Below are positions 1-8,686 of a DNA stretch of 64,000 nucleotides, piece by piece. The stretch spans positions 124,001 through 188,000 of the forward strand of contig NZ_PGTZ01000006.1 of the NCBI RefSeq assembly GCF_002798015.1, in the 5' to 3' direction. The notes beneath the pieces were generated by a model, which made no database searches, was not told where the DNA came from, and saw nothing but the letters and a program-made list of their open reading frames with translations. Each line of letters begins with the position of its first letter. Within the stretch, counting starts at the first letter, position 1. This stretch comes from Luteimicrobium subarcticum. Lineage in GTDB: Bacteria; Actinomycetota; Actinomycetes; Actinomycetales; Cellulomonadaceae. A program made the position numbers and the translations under genes.

Positions 1-151
1 CCACGGCGTGGGCGCCGTCCTCGCGGGCCCGCGCCGCGATGGCGCGACAGACCTCGGCGTGACCCCGGTGGACCCCGTCGAAGTTGCCGATCGTCACCAC
101 GGTCGGGCCGAAGCTCGCTGGGACCTGGTCCAGCCCCGTCCACACCTGCAC
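1..151 (-). CDS. ribF: RibF, bifunctional riboflavin kinase/FAD synthetase (N-terminal part, gene runs off the window)
   Basis: Only about the first 50 codons are inside the window. They read as the nucleotidyltransferase start of RibF: VQVWTGLDQVP, then VVTIGNFDGVHRGH, where GxFDGxHxGH is the ATP-binding motif of the FAD synthetase half. RibF makes FMN and FAD from riboflavin in the cytoplasm. The GTG at 149-151 is preferred because a GAGGAG sits about 7 nt upstream; a GTG at 155-157 is a second option. It lies about 100 nt downstream of truB on the same strand, the usual truB-ribF order. The identification is firm; the C-terminal kinase domain cannot be seen. Confidence 0.88.
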   Translation of the reverse strand, partial: MQVWTGLDQVPASFGPTVVTIGNFDGVHRGHAEVCRAIAARAREDGAHAV

Positions 152-249
152 GCTCACGCTCCTCGCGTCGTCCTGTCGCCGCCCGGCGTGCGTCGCACAG
201 AGGGCCTGGACAACTCTGCCACGTCCACGGCCGTGGGCCGTCGTGGAGC

Positions 250-1209
250 TCAGGCGGGGGCCAGCACGATCTGCGGTCGCGCGAGCAGACCACCCTTGCC
301 GCGGGCGTCCTCGACGAGCGCGACGAGGGTGCCGTCCGGCCCGATGGCGGCGTGCAGGCCTGGGACGTCCAGCGGCGGGAGCGCGCGACCGTGCCCGAGC
401 GCAGCCGCCTCGGCCGCGTCGAGCCGCCGGACCGGGAACGACGCCGCTGCGGCCTCGGCGAGCGGCAGCGTGGCGAGCACGCCGTCGGCGTCCACCTGGT
501 CCTGGAGCTGTTCGAGCGTGCGCGCCCCGGCGATGCCGTAGCCGCCGACCCGCGTGCGCCGGAGCGCCACGAGGTGCCCGCCGACCCCGAGCGCCGCGCC
601 CAGGTCGCGCCCGAGCGCCCGCACGTACGTGCCCGACGACACCGTGACGGCCGCGTCGACGTCGACCGTCGCGGACCCCTCCACGACAGGGCCGGGACGC
701 ACGTCGAGCACGTGGAAGCGCGAGACCGTCACGGGCCGCGCGGCGAGCACGACGTCCTCGCCGGCCCGCACGCGCGCATAGGCGCGCTCGCCGTCGACCT
801 TGATCGCGCTCACCGAGCTCGGCACCTGCTGCAGGTCTCCGGTGAGCCCGGCGACGACCTCCTCGACCTGCGCACGGGTGACACCGGCCGCGTCGACGCG
901 CGCGACGACCTCCCCCTCGGCGTCCTCGGTGGTCGTCGCGACGCCGAGCCGGACCGTGGTCTCGTAGTCCTTGTCGGCGCCGACCACGTAGGTGAGCAGG
1001 CGCGTCGCCCGGCCCACCCCGACCACCAGGACGCCCGTCGCCATCGGGTCGAGGGTGCCCGCGTGCCCGACCTTCTTCGTGCCGGCGAGCCCGCGCATCC
1101 GACCGACGACGTCGTGGCTGGTCCAGCCCTGCGGCTTGTCGACGATCACGAACCCGTCGGGAGCGGTGGGGTTGCGGGGGCGGCGCTCCCGCTGCTCGCG
1201 CCCGCTCAT
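250..1209 (-). CDS. truB: TruB, tRNA pseudouridine(55) synthase
   Basis: Converts U55 of tRNA T-arms to pseudouridine. The 319-residue protein begins GFVIVDKPQGWTSHDVV and carries the family motif HAGTLDPMATGVL, whose Asp is the catalytic nucleophile; a PUA-like tail follows. The ATG (1207-1209) overlaps the stop of the upstream tetR gene as ATGA, so truB is translationally coupled to a TetR repressor, an unusual neighbour. In most actinobacteria truB follows rbfA directly; here an efflux cassette separates them. ribF follows downstream. No separate promoter for truB is evident, so transcription may come from the tetR promoter. Confidence 0.96.
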   Translation of the reverse strand: MSGREQRERRPRNPTAPDGFVIVDKPQGWTSHDVVGRMRGLAGTKKVGHAGTLDPMATGVLVVGVGRATRLLTYVVGADKDYETTVRLGVATTTEDAEGEVVARVDAAGVTRAQVEEVVAGLTGDLQQVPSSVSAIKVDGERAYARVRAGEDVVLAARPVTVSRFHVLDVRPGPVVEGSATVDVDAAVTVSSGTYVRALGRDLGAALGVGGHLVALRRTRVGGYGIAGARTLEQLQDQVDADGVLATLPLAEAAAASFPVRRLDAAEAAALGHGRALPPLDVPGLHAAIGPDGTLVALVEDARGKGGLLARPQIVLAPA

Positions 1210-1781
1210 GCGGCACCCCGGACGAGCGCCGCGGCGATGTCGGCACCGACCGCACAGGTGAGGAGCGCACCGACGCCGGGTTCGTCGGTGTGCTCAGGCG
1301 CTTCGGTCGCCAGCAGGACGTTGATGAGCATGCCGGTCGCGACGAAGCTCCGCGCCTCCTCGGGCCCCTCGCCCGTGCGCTCCTGGTAGATCTCGAACGC
1401 GCGCACGAGCACGGCACGGGCGCTCGCGCCGAGGTCGGGGTCGGACGCCGCGACGAACCCGTGCATCAGGACGCGCAGCAGGTTGCGGTCGGCGAGCAGC
1501 TCCACGTAGGCGTCGCCGAGCCGGTCGCGGGCGTCCGGACCGGCGGGGACCGCCTCGAAGGCGTCGACGATGCGGTCGCCGATGCGCTCGAACACCGCCC
1601 GGAACAGGCAGCGCTTGGACCCGAAGATGCGCACCACGTAGGGCTGGGACACGCCGGCGGCCTGGGCGACCTGGTCGGTCGTCGTGCCGGCGAAGCCATG
1701 CTCGGCGAACGCCTGCGTGGCGGCGTCGAGGATCTGCTCGCGCCGCTCCTCCTTGCTCATCCGGACCCGTGTGGCGCTCAT
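1206..1781 (-). CDS. TetR-family transcriptional repressor, probable regulator of the divergent MFS pump
   Basis: A 191-residue regulator with an N-terminal TetR helix-turn-helix (EQILDAATQAFAEHGF, then QVAQAAGVSQPYVVRIF) and a variable ligand-binding C-terminal half. The start at 1779-1781 is preferred over the ATG at 1788-1790: a -10 hexamer TAACAT (complement of 1789-1794) lies 7 nt upstream, the spacing of a leaderless transcript, and no Shine-Dalgarno is present. A perfect palindrome at 1791-1806 overlaps this -10, indicating autorepression. The divergent MFS gene shares the intergenic region. The stop codon overlaps the truB start. The inducer is unknown. Confidence 0.9.
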   Translation of the reverse strand: MSATRVRMSKEERREQILDAATQAFAEHGFAGTTTDQVAQAAGVSQPYVVRIFGSKRCLFRAVFERIGDRIVDAFEAVPAGPDARDRLGDAYVELLADRNLLRVLMHGFVAASDPDLGASARAVLVRAFEIYQERTGEGPEEARSFVATGMLINVLLATEAPEHTDEPGVGALLTCAVGADIAAALVRGAA

Positions 1782-1783
1782 GG

Positions 1784-1812
1784 TTGACATGTTATCAGCC
1801 GATAACTAGCGT
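1784..1812 (+). promoter_or_regulatory. Predicted promoter of the MFS efflux gene
   Basis: TTGACA at 1784-1789 is a consensus -35 box. Exactly 17 nt later TAGCGT (1807-1812) fits the TAnnnT -10 pattern. The 17-nt spacer is filled by the TetR palindrome, so repressor binding would block polymerase. Transcription would start near 1819, giving a leader of about 40 nt before the ATG at 1861. Confidence 0.65.
1791..1806. promoter_or_regulatory. Probable TetR operator, perfect 6-4-6 inverted repeat
   Basis: GTTATC-AGCC-GATAAC is a perfect inverted repeat between the divergent tetR and MFS genes. It fills the spacer of the MFS promoter and overlaps the tetR -10 hexamer, so one dimer could repress both directions. 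TetR-family operators are typically short palindromes in this position. Binding is inferred, not shown. Confidence 0.72.
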
Positions 1813-1860
1813 CTCCTGTGTAGTAATCAGTCGATGCTTACCGCACGAGGGGAACAGGCC

Positions 1861-3312
1861 ATGACCACCACCGAGACCACGCCCTTGCCTCCGGGCAGCA
1901 GCGAGCTGCTCCCCCACGACGACGGCGCGGGCCGACCGCTCCGCACCCGACCCGTCTGGCTCGCCCTCCTGGCCGCGTCGCTGCCGATGTTCATGGCGAC
2001 GCTCGACAACCTCGTCATGACCGGCGCGCTGCCCGTCATCTCCGAGCGCCTGCATCCCGACGTCGAACAGCTGCAGTGGTTCGTCAACGCCTACACGCTG
2101 GTCTTTGCGACCCTCATGCTCCCCGCCGCCGCGCTCGGCGACCGGTTCGGCCGGCGCCGCGTCTTCGTCGGCGGCATCGTGCTCTTCGCGCTCGCGTCCG
2201 CGGCCAGCGCCCTGGCCGACACGCCCGCACAGCTCATCGCGGCGCGTGCCGTGCAGGGCGCGGGCGGCGCGGCCATCCTGCCCCTCTCCCTCGCCCTGCT
2301 CGCCGGCGCCGTGCCCGCGTCACGGCGAGCGATGGCGATCGGCATCTGGGGCGGGGTGTCGGGGCTCGGCGTCGCGCTCGGCCCGGTGATCGGCGGCGCC
2401 GTCGTCGAGGGCCTGTCGTGGCGGGCCATCTTCTGGCTCAACGTGCCCGTCGCCGTCGTCGCCGTCCCGCTCGCCGTGTGGGGTCTGCGCGAGGCGCGCG
2501 GTCGCGTCGGACGCTTCGACCTCGTGGGGCTCGTGCTCGCCGGGGCCGGGATCTTCCTCGCGGTGTGGGCCGTCGTCGGCGCGAACGACCGCGGCTGGGG
2601 CTCGGTCACGACGGTCGGGATGCTCCTCGGCGGCGCCGTCCTGCTCGCCGCGTTCGTGCGCCACGAGACGCGGGCGGAGAGCCCGCTCGTGCCGCTCCGC
2701 CTGTTCCGGGCCCGCAGCTTCACCGTCTCGAACGTGGCAGGCTTCGCCTTCTCGATGGGCATGTTCGGTGCGGTCTTCCTGCTCACGCAGTACTTGCAGA
2801 TCGGCGAGGGCTACTCGCCCCTCGCCGCGGGCGCGCGCACCCTGCCCTGGACCGCGGCGCCCATGCTGGTCGCCCCCGTGGCCGGCGCTCTCACCGGGCG
2901 CTTCGGCGCGCGCCCCTTCGTCGCCGGCGGGCTCGTCCTCCAGACGATCAGCCTGGCGTGGATGGCGGTCGGCATCGACTCCGGCGGTGCGTACCCGTCG
3001 CTCGTGCCGGCGTTCGTCGTCGCGGGCGTCGGGATGGGTCTCACGTTCGCGCCCGTCGCGACGGCGGTGCTCGCCGACCTGCCCGACCGCGACCACACCA
3101 CCGCGAGCAGCGTCAACGCGACGATCCGCGAGGTCGGCGTCGCGCTCGGCGTCGCCGTGCTCACGGCCGTGTTCCTCGGTGCGGGCGGTGCGTTCACGCC
3201 GGCTGCCTACGTCGACGGGCTCGTGCCCGCCCTGTGGGTGGGCGCCGCAGTCGTCGGGGTCGGTGCCGTCGCCTCGCTGCTCATGCCGCGCCGCACCGGC
3301 CGCGCGGACTGA
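1861..3312 (+). CDS. MFS multidrug efflux transporter, DHA2 (EmrB/QacA-like) family
   Basis: A 483-residue integral membrane protein. The N terminus WLALLAASLPMFMATLDNLV and the segment LGDRFGRRRVFVGGIVLF are typical of 14-helix drug:H+ antiporters, with hydrophobic segments to the end. The ATG at 1861 is preferred over one at 1834 because GAGGGGAA (1847-1854) lies 6 nt before it. The gene is divergent from a TetR gene and shares a palindromic operator with it, so it is probably substrate-inducible. It sits inside the translation gene cluster between rbfA and truB. A long hairpin separates its end from the convergent rbfA. The exported compound is unknown. Confidence 0.92.
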   Translation: MTTTETTPLPPGSSELLPHDDGAGRPLRTRPVWLALLAASLPMFMATLDNLVMTGALPVISERLHPDVEQLQWFVNAYTLVFATLMLPAAALGDRFGRRRVFVGGIVLFALASAASALADTPAQLIAARAVQGAGGAAILPLSLALLAGAVPASRRAMAIGIWGGVSGLGVALGPVIGGAVVEGLSWRAIFWLNVPVAVVAVPLAVWGLREARGRVGRFDLVGLVLAGAGIFLAVWAVVGANDRGWGSVTTVGMLLGGAVLLAAFVRHETRAESPLVPLRLFRARSFTVSNVAGFAFSMGMFGAVFLLTQYLQIGEGYSPLAAGARTLPWTAAPMLVAPVAGALTGRFGARPFVAGGLVLQTISLAWMAVGIDSGGAYPSLVPAFVVAGVGMGLTFAPVATAVLADLPDRDHTTASSVNATIREVGVALGVAVLTAVFLGAGGAFTPAAYVDGLVPALWVGAAVVGVGAVASLLMPRRTGRAD

Positions 3313-3373
3313 ACGCCCCCGCCACTCCCAGACCCAGACCCAAGGCCGGGCCGAACGGGCGGTCTCGCACGCA

Positions 3374-3429
3374 CGAACGGGCCCCTGTCCACCTTCTGAA
3401 TGCTCAGGGGGTGGACAGGGACCCGTTCG
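3374..3429. terminator. Long bidirectional hairpin between convergent MFS and rbfA genes
   Basis: Twenty-base arms at 3374-3393 and 3410-3429 are complementary except for one position, around a 16-nt loop. The structure lies 60 nt after the MFS stop and just past the rbfA stop, so it can end transcription from both sides. No T tract is present, as is common in GC-rich actinobacteria. Confidence 0.75.
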
Positions 3430-3453
3430 GCTCTGCGGGCGGGACGGGTCCGG

Positions 3454-3906
3454 TCAGGAGCCGGAGGCGTCCCTGTCGTCCTCGTCCTCGTCCTGCTTGC
3501 GGTACGGGTCCGCCTCGCCGGCGAACGCCTTGTCGGCGCGCAGGGCGGCGAGCTCGGCGTCCTTCTCGCGGGCGGCGCGCAGCGCGTCCTCGATGTGGGC
3601 GGCGCTCTCGGGCACCGCGTCGAGCTGGAACTCGAGGGTCGGCGTGAGCCGGATCCCGGTCTGCTTGCCCACCTCGGACCGGATGACGCCCTTGGCGCTC
3701 TCCAGCGCCGCGGCCGTCCCGGCGCGGTCCTCGTCCGTCCCGCGCACCGTGTAGAACACCGTGGCGTTCTGCAGGTCGCCCGTCACCCGGACCTCGGTCA
3801 CGGTGACGAACCCGAGCCGCGGGTCCTTGATGCGGGTGTCGAGCATCTGCGCGACGACCTGCTGGATCCGCTCGGCCAGCTTCCTGGCCCGCACGCTCTC
3901 GGCCAT
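3454..3906 (-). CDS. rbfA: RbfA, 30S ribosome-binding factor
   Basis: Ribosome maturation factor acting on 16S rRNA helix 1 during 30S assembly and cold adaptation. The 150-residue protein starts [20 protein letters not shown] and keeps the KH-like core ([19 protein letters not shown]), then an acidic tail rich in Asp and Glu ([11 protein letters not shown]). The ATG at 3904-3906 has GAGGAG about 7 nt upstream. It follows infB in the usual order, but the 220-nt gap holds a 36-bp inverted repeat and a small near-perfect palindrome, so it may be expressed separately from infB. The downstream partner truB has been displaced by the tetR/MFS pair. Confidence 0.95.
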   Translation of the reverse strand: MAESVRARKLAERIQQVVAQMLDTRIKDPRLGFVTVTEVRVTGDLQNATVFYTVRGTDEDRAGTAAALESAKGVIRSEVGKQTGIRLTPTLEFQLDAVPESAAHIEDALRAAREKDAELAALRADKAFAGEADPYRKQDEDEDDRDASGS

Positions 3907-3923
3907 GTCTCACTCCTCGTCCT

Positions 3924-3945
3924 TGAAGGCTGCGGGCAGCCTTCA
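3924..3945. repeat. 22-nt palindrome in the rbfA leader
   Basis: tgaaggctgc and gcagccttca flank only two bases, making a near-perfect palindrome about 18 nt upstream of the rbfA start, adjacent to its Shine-Dalgarno. It could be a leader hairpin affecting rbfA translation or a protein-binding dyad. No function is known. Confidence 0.5.
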
Positions 3946-3998
3946 CCAGTAAGTCCCCCGCCGCGAGCGCTGATGCCCGCGCGGCGGGGAGAAACAGA

Positions 3999-4106
3999 GC
4001 ACCCGACCGCCCGGAGACGACGAGGGGGCGGGTCGTGGTGGGTCTGGCACGGGCCGCCAGGCCCGCGGCAGACCCGCCCCCTCGTCGTCGGAGGTCGGTC
4101 GGGTGC
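3999..4106. terminator. Very long inverted repeat between infB and rbfA
   Basis: Arms at 3999-4034 and 4071-4106 are complementary over 36 bases with four mismatches; the inner 19 bases match perfectly. The 36-nt loop holds a second gggtctg/cagaccc pairing option. It starts 22 nt beyond the infB stop. It probably acts as terminator, attenuator or RNA-processing site for infB mRNA. Confidence 0.65.
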
Positions 4107-4127
4107 GGCGTCACTCAGCGCAAGGCG

Positions 4128-6995
4128 TCACGAACGCGGCTTCTCCCGCATCTCGAACGTCTCGATGACGTCCTCGAGCTGGATGTCGTTGAACGACCCG
4201 AGCCCGATACCGCACTCGTAGCCCTCGCGGACCTCGGTGGCGTCGTCCTTGAACCGCTTGAGCGAGTCGACGGTGAGGTTGTCCCCGACGACGACGCCCT
4301 TGCGCAGGACGCGCGCCTTGGAGTTCCTCGTGATGGTGCCGGACCGCACGATGGTTCCCGCGATGTTGCCCGCCTTGGAGGAGCGGAAGATCTCGCGGAT
4401 CTCGGCGGTGCCGAGCTGGACCTCTTCGTACTCGGGCTTGAGCATGCCCTTGAGCGCGGCCTCGACGTCGTCGATCGCCTGGTAGATCACCGTGTAGTAG
4501 CGGATGTCGACGCCCTCGCGGTCGGCGAGCTCGCGCACACGGTCCATCGGCTTGACGTTGAAGCCGATGATGATCGCGTTGTCCACCGTGGCCAGGTTGA
4601 CGTCGTTCTGCGTGATCGCACCGACACCGCGGTGGATGACGCGCAGCTCGACCTCGTCGCCCACGTCGATCTTGAGCAGCGCGTCCTCGAGCGCCTCGAC
4701 GGCACCGGACACGTCGCCCTTGAGGACGAGGTTGAGGGTCTCGACCTTGCCCTGCTCGAGCGCCTGCGTGAAGTCCTCGAGGCTGATGCGCTTGCGACGC
4801 TTCGCCAGGGTCGCTGCACGCTCCGCGGCCTCACGCTTCTCGGCGATCTGACGTGCGGTGCGGTCGTCGGGCGCCACGATGAACGTGTCGCCGGCGCGGG
4901 GCACCGAGGTCAGGCCGAGCACCTGGACCGGACGGGACGGGAGCGCCACGTCGAGGGTGTTGCCGTGCTCGTCGAACATCGCGCGGACGCGGCCGTGGGC
5001 CGTGCCGGCGACGATCGAGTCACCGACGGCGAGCGTGCCGGACTGGACCAGGACGGTCGCGACGGAGCCGCGACCCTTGTCCAGGTTGGCCTCGATCGCG
5101 ACACCGCGAGCGTCCTTGTCGGGGTTCGCCCGCAGGTCGAGCGCGGCGTCCGCGGTGAGCAGGACCGCCTCGAGCAGCTCGTCGATGCCCATCCGGTTCT
5201 TCGCGGAGACGTTGACGAACATCGTGTCGCCGCCGTACTCCTCGGCCACCAGGTTGTACTCGGTGAGCTGCTGGCGGATCTTGTCGGGGTTGGACCCCTC
5301 CTTGTCCACCTTGTTCACGGCCACGACGATCGGGACGTTCGCGGCCTGGGCGTGGTTGAGCGCCTCGACCGTCTGCGGCATGACGCCGTCGTCCGCGGCG
5401 ACCACGAGGATCGCGATGTCGGTGACCTGGGCACCACGGGCACGCATGGCGGTGAACGCCTCGTGACCCGGGGTGTCGATGAACGTGATGGCGCGGTCGT
5501 TGCCCTCGTGCTCGTGGTGCACCTGGTACGCGCCGATGTGCTGGGTGATGCCACCGGCCTCGCCCGCGACGACGTCCGACGAGCGGATCGCGTCGAGGAG
5601 CTTGGTCTTTCCGTGGTCGACGTGACCCATGACGGTCACGACCGGCGGGCGGGGCTCCAGCACGTCGTCGTCCTCGGCCTCGAGCTCTGCGTCGAGGTCG
5701 ATGGAGAACGCACCGAGGAGCTCGCGGTCCTCGTCCTCCGCGGAGACCATCTCGATGCGGTAGCCGAGCTCGGCACCCAGGGTGCCGAAGGTGTCCTCGT
5801 CGAGGGACTGCGTGGCCGTGGCCATCTCACCGAGGTGGAAGAGCACCGTCACGAGGCTCGCCGGGTTGGCGTCGATCCTGTCCGCGAAGTCCGACAGGCT
5901 CGCGCCGCGGCGCAGGCGGATGACCGTCGAGCCGTCCCCACGGGGAACCTGCACGCCACCCAGCGAGGGGGCCTGCATCTGCTCGAACTCCTGGCGCTTC
6001 GCGCGCTTCGACTTGCGTCCGCGGACGGGGCGACCCCCGGCGCGACCGAAGGCACCCTGCGTGCTGCCGCGACCGGCACCACCGGGACGACCACCACCAC
6101 CGGGGCGACCGGCGAAACCGCCGCCACCGGCACCGGCACCGCCGCCGGGACGACCGGCGTACCCGCCGCCGCCACCGCCGCCACCGGGACGACCGCCACC
6201 GGGACGACCGCCACCGGCACCACCGGGGCCGGGACGACCCAGGCTCGTCTTGCCGGGCATCATGCCGGGGTTGGGGCGCGGGCCGCCCGGACGGGGGCCA
6301 CCAGGACGCGGCGCCGCGGGGCGGGGACCGCCCGGACGCTCACCGGCGTTCTCCGCCGCAGGGCGCTCGGAGCGCTCAGGACGCGCGCCGGGCCGGGGCA
6401 TGCCCTGGCTGGACGCGAACGGGTTGTTGCCCGGACGCGAGCCACCGGCGCGAGGCATGCCCTGGCTGGACGCGAAGGGGTTGTTGCCCGGACGCGGCGC
6501 ACCCGGACGCGGTGCTCCACCGGGACGCGGGTTGTCGTTGCCGCCGGACGAGCGCGGCGACGAGGCCGGCTTCGTCTCGGGGGCGGACTGTGCCTCTGCC
6601 GCGCGCTCGGCGGGCTTCGCGGCGGGCTTGGGCGCGGGGCGCGCCGGGCCGGGCCGGGCTGCCGGTGCGGAAGCCGACGGGGCCGGGCTCGCGGACGCGG
6701 CAGGTGCCTCGGCAGGGGCGTCCGCCGCAGGCTTGGCCGCGGCGGGCTTGGCCGGGCCGGGCGCAGCGGGACGCGCGCCGGGCCGGGCGCCGGGCGCGGG
6801 GGCGGCTGCGGGGGCAGCCGAGGAGCCGGCGGAGCCGCCGGCGGGGAACGTGTCGCGCAGCTTGCGCACGACGGGTGGTTCGATCGTCGAGGACGCCGAC
6901 CGGACGAACTCACCGAGCTCGGTGAGCTTCGTCATGATGGTCTTGCTCTCGACCCCGAGCTCCTTGGCGAGCTCGTAGACGCGGACCTTAGCCAC
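4128..6995 (-). CDS. infB: InfB, translation initiation factor IF-2
   Basis: GTPase that places initiator tRNA on the 30S subunit. The 955-residue protein starts [20 protein letters not shown], the IF2N fold. A long low-complexity Gly/Pro/Arg/Ala extension (about residues 50-330) follows, then a second IF2N-like segment, then the G domain: GHVDHGKT near residue 457, DTPGHEAF and NKVDKE. Domains II-IV complete it. The start is GTG at 6993-6995, with AGGAGAG about 3 nt upstream. The extension holds two near-identical 42-bp direct repeats encoding [12 protein letters not shown]. The gene belongs to the rimP-nusA-ylxR-infB cluster; the leader holds mini-ORFs and a hairpin touching the Shine-Dalgarno. 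Confidence 0.98.
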   Translation of the reverse strand: MAKVRVYELAKELGVESKTIMTKLTELGEFVRSASSTIEPPVVRKLRDTFPAGGSAGSSAAPAAAPAPGARPGARPAAPGPAKPAAAKPAADAPAEAPAASASPAPSASAPAARPGPARPAPKPAAKPAERAAEAQSAPETKPASSPRSSGGNDNPRPGGAPRPGAPRPGNNPFASSQGMPRAGGSRPGNNPFASSQGMPRPGARPERSERPAAENAGERPGGPRPAAPRPGGPRPGGPRPNPGMMPGKTSLGRPGPGGAGGGRPGGGRPGGGGGGGGYAGRPGGGAGAGGGGFAGRPGGGGRPGGAGRGSTQGAFGRAGGRPVRGRKSKRAKRQEFEQMQAPSLGGVQVPRGDGSTVIRLRRGASLSDFADRIDANPASLVTVLFHLGEMATATQSLDEDTFGTLGAELGYRIEMVSAEDEDRELLGAFSIDLDAELEAEDDDVLEPRPPVVTVMGHVDHGKTKLLDAIRSSDVVAGEAGGITQHIGAYQVHHEHEGNDRAITFIDTPGHEAFTAMRARGAQVTDIAILVVAADDGVMPQTVEALNHAQAANVPIVVAVNKVDKEGSNPDKIRQQLTEYNLVAEEYGGDTMFVNVSAKNRMGIDELLEAVLLTADAALDLRANPDKDARGVAIEANLDKGRGSVATVLVQSGTLAVGDSIVAGTAHGRVRAMFDEHGNTLDVALPSRPVQVLGLTSVPRAGDTFIVAPDDRTARQIAEKREAAERAATLAKRRKRISLEDFTQALEQGKVETLNLVLKGDVSGAVEALEDALLKIDVGDEVELRVIHRGVGAITQNDVNLATVDNAIIIGFNVKPMDRVRELADREGVDIRYYTVIYQAIDDVEAALKGMLKPEYEEVQLGTAEIREIFRSSKAGNIAGTIVRSGTITRNSKARVLRKGVVVGDNLTVDSLKRFKDDATEVREGYECGIGLGSFNDIQLEDVIETFEMREKPRS
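6397..6495. repeat. Two 42-bp direct repeats inside infB
   Basis: Nearly identical 42-bp units begin at 6397 and 6454, a 57-bp period. Both encode the peptide [14 protein letters not shown] in the disordered N-terminal extension of IF-2. This is a recent in-frame duplication; such linker repeats vary in length between strains. Confidence 0.8.
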
Positions 6996-7001
6996 AACTC
7001 T

Positions 7002-7074
7002 CCTGTCTCGGCCCGCCCGGACAGGGAGGACCGTCTTAGTTACGAGGGGTGCTCATCGCAGGGTGCTCATCGCG
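7002..7074 (-). promoter_or_regulatory. infB leader with tandem mini-ORFs and a Shine-Dalgarno hairpin
   Basis: A 14-bp direct repeat (7047-7060 and 7061-7074) yields on the minus strand two overlapping tiny ORFs, MSTLR-stop and MSTPRN-stop, joined by ATGA. Just downstream, CCTGTC and GACAGG (7002-7007/7020-7025) form a hairpin that includes the AGG of the infB Shine-Dalgarno. The layout could be a translational control leader, or chance. Confidence 0.35.
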
Positions 7075-7149
7075 TGCCCATGTTTCTGACCCGCTTCCTG
7101 ATAGACGTGTCTGGCATGTCGACCTCGTGCCGGTGCGGCCGCCGTGGCC

Positions 7150-7506
7150 TCACTCCTGATGCTCCGCCACGAACCGGCGGACGTCGTCCGTGTCGAGGGG
7201 GCCGCTGTGACGCAGCGCCCGGGTGAACGCGTGACGACGTTCGGCGAGCTCGAGGCAGCGGACCCGGGGGTGGAGCCACGCGCCACGTCCCGGCATGCGG
7301 CAGGCGGCGTCGACGACGAGGGCCGGTGCACCGTCCTGACGTACGACGAGACGTACGAGGTCGGACCGAGGGACGCGTTCCCGGCAGCCGATGCACGTGC
7401 GGACCGGGCCCGCGGGCCCGACCGGGCCCTGGGAGCGCCGGTCGTCCGAGGTGGGCAGGCCGGACGACCCCGTCCGGGGCGCCGACTCGTGCGGTGCGTA
7501 CGACAT
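7150..7506 (-). CDS. ylxR: YlxR-family (DUF448) RNA-binding protein
   Basis: Small protein encoded between nusA and infB in most Gram-positive bacteria. The core reads VRTCIGCRERVPRSDLVRLV and GRGAWLHPRVRCLELA, matching the YlxR fold with its two N-terminal cysteines; the protein is about 118 residues. The start is uncertain. ATG at 7504-7506 is the only in-frame ATG near the conserved core, but the strong AGGAGGTGA lies about 22 nt upstream, with a small GC-rich hairpin in between. A GTG nearer the core is possible. Two intercistronic hairpins separate it from nusA. Members are linked to RNase P or transcription control. Confidence 0.82.
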   Translation of the reverse strand: MSYAPHESAPRTGSSGLPTSDDRRSQGPVGPAGPVRTCIGCRERVPRSDLVRLVVRQDGAPALVVDAACRMPGRGAWLHPRVRCLELAERRHAFTRALRHSGPLDTDDVRRFVAEHQE

Positions 7507-7550
7507 CGACCGGGCGCGCGGCCCGTCACCTCCTAGTCTACCCCTTGTCC

Positions 7551-7620
7551 GGCCCCGGACCCGACGTCCGGGCCGGTCCGACGTGTCGCGGCCGCCCGGA
7601 CGCCCGGTCCGGACGGCCGC
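7551..7620 (-). terminator. Two hairpins between nusA and ylxR
   Basis: Arms at 7588-7601 and 7607-7620 form a 14-bp stem with one mismatch and a 5-nt loop, 16 nt after the nusA stop. A second stem pairs 7551-7560 with 7566-7574. They may partly terminate the rimP-nusA transcript or protect its 3' end before ylxR-infB. Confidence 0.6.
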
Positions 7621-7636
7621 TTCCCGGTGTGGTGCG

Positions 7637-8686
7637 TCAGCCCTCGGCGCCGCCGTCGGCGGACGGCGCGGGGGCCTCGGACGGCGCATCCGCACGACCC
7701 GTGTCGGCACCGCCCTCGTCCGAACGGATGTCGATCCGCCACCCCGTGAGCTTCGCGGCGAGACGGGCGTTCTGCCCCTCCTTGCCGATCGCGAGCGAGA
7801 GCTGGTAGTCGGGCACCACGACGCGCGCCGAGCGGGTGGCCTCGTCGACGACTGTCACCGACGAGACCGTCGCGGGCGACAGCGCGCTCGCCACGAACCG
7901 CGCCGGGTCGGCGCTGTGGTCCACGATGTCGATCTTCTCGCCGTGCAGCTCCGCCATCACCGCGCGCACGCGGGCGCCCATCGGGCCGATGCACGCACCC
8001 TTGGCGTTGAGGCCCTGGACGTTCGAGCGCACCGCCATCTTGGAACGGTGGCCCGCCTCGCGCGCCAGCGCGACGATCTCGACCGACCCGTCGGCGACCT
8101 CCGGGACCTCGAGCTCGAACAGCTTGCGCACCAGGTTCGGGTGCGTGCGGCTGAGCACGATCTGCGGGCCCTTGAAGCCGCGCGAGACCTCGAGCACGTA
8201 CGCGCGCAGGCGCTCCCCGTGCACGTACTGCTCGGTCGGGACCTGCTCGTGCGGCGGCAGCACCGCCTCGATCCCGCCGACCTCCACCAGGACGACCCGC
8301 GGGTCGCGGCCCTGCTGGATGACGCCGGCGATGACCTCGCCCTCCTTGCCGCGGAACTGCCCGAGGATCTGGTCGTCCTCGGCGTCGCGCAGGCGCTGGA
8401 CGATGACCTGCTTCGCGGTCGTCGTCGCGATCCGGCCGAAGCCCGCCGGGGTGTCGTCGTACTCGGGCCCGAAGGAGCGCAGCCCCTCCTCGTCCACGAT
8501 CTCCTCGCGCGCCCACACCGTGGCACGGCCCGACGTGCGGTCCAGCTCCACCCGGGCGTGCGGCTGCGACCCCGTGCTGTGCTGGTAGGCGGTCAGCAGG
8601 GCCTGCTCGATCGCGCCCACCAGGACGTCCAGGCCGATCTCGCGCTCCCGCTCGACCGCCCGCAACGCTGTCATGTCGATGTCCAT
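7637..8686 (-). CDS. nusA: NusA, transcription termination/antitermination factor
   Basis: Binds RNA polymerase and nascent RNA, modulating pausing, termination and rRNA antitermination. The 349-residue protein has the N-terminal polymerase-binding domain ([20 protein letters not shown]), an S1 domain, then two KH domains ([38 protein letters not shown], then [18 protein letters not shown]). It lacks the acidic C-terminal repeats of proteobacterial NusA, as is usual in actinobacteria. The ATG (8684-8686) overlaps the rimP stop as TGATG, so the pair is translationally coupled. A short Ala/Pro/Asp-rich tail ends the protein. Confidence 0.97.
   Translation of the reverse strand: MDIDMTALRAVEREREIGLDVLVGAIEQALLTAYQHSTGSQPHARVELDRTSGRATVWAREEIVDEEGLRSFGPEYDDTPAGFGRIATTTAKQVIVQRLRDAEDDQILGQFRGKEGEVIAGVIQQGRDPRVVLVEVGGIEAVLPPHEQVPTEQYVHGERLRAYVLEVSRGFKGPQIVLSRTHPNLVRKLFELEVPEVADGSVEIVALAREAGHRSKMAVRSNVQGLNAKGACIGPMGARVRAVMAELHGEKIDIVDHSADPARFVASALSPATVSSVTVVDEATRSARVVVPDYQLSLAIGKEGQNARLAAKLTGWRIDIRSDEGGADTGRADAPSEAPAPSADGGAEG

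Noticed and set aside
3313-3453. Long hairpin as an insertion-sequence end
   Set aside because: No transposase, target duplication or second copy is present; its position between convergent stops fits a terminator.
4035-7226. Long plus-strand open frame of over 1000 codons opposite infB
   Set aside because: It is an antisense shadow created by high GC content; the minus-strand infB product has all IF-2 motifs, and the plus-strand product is repetitive without recognisable domains.
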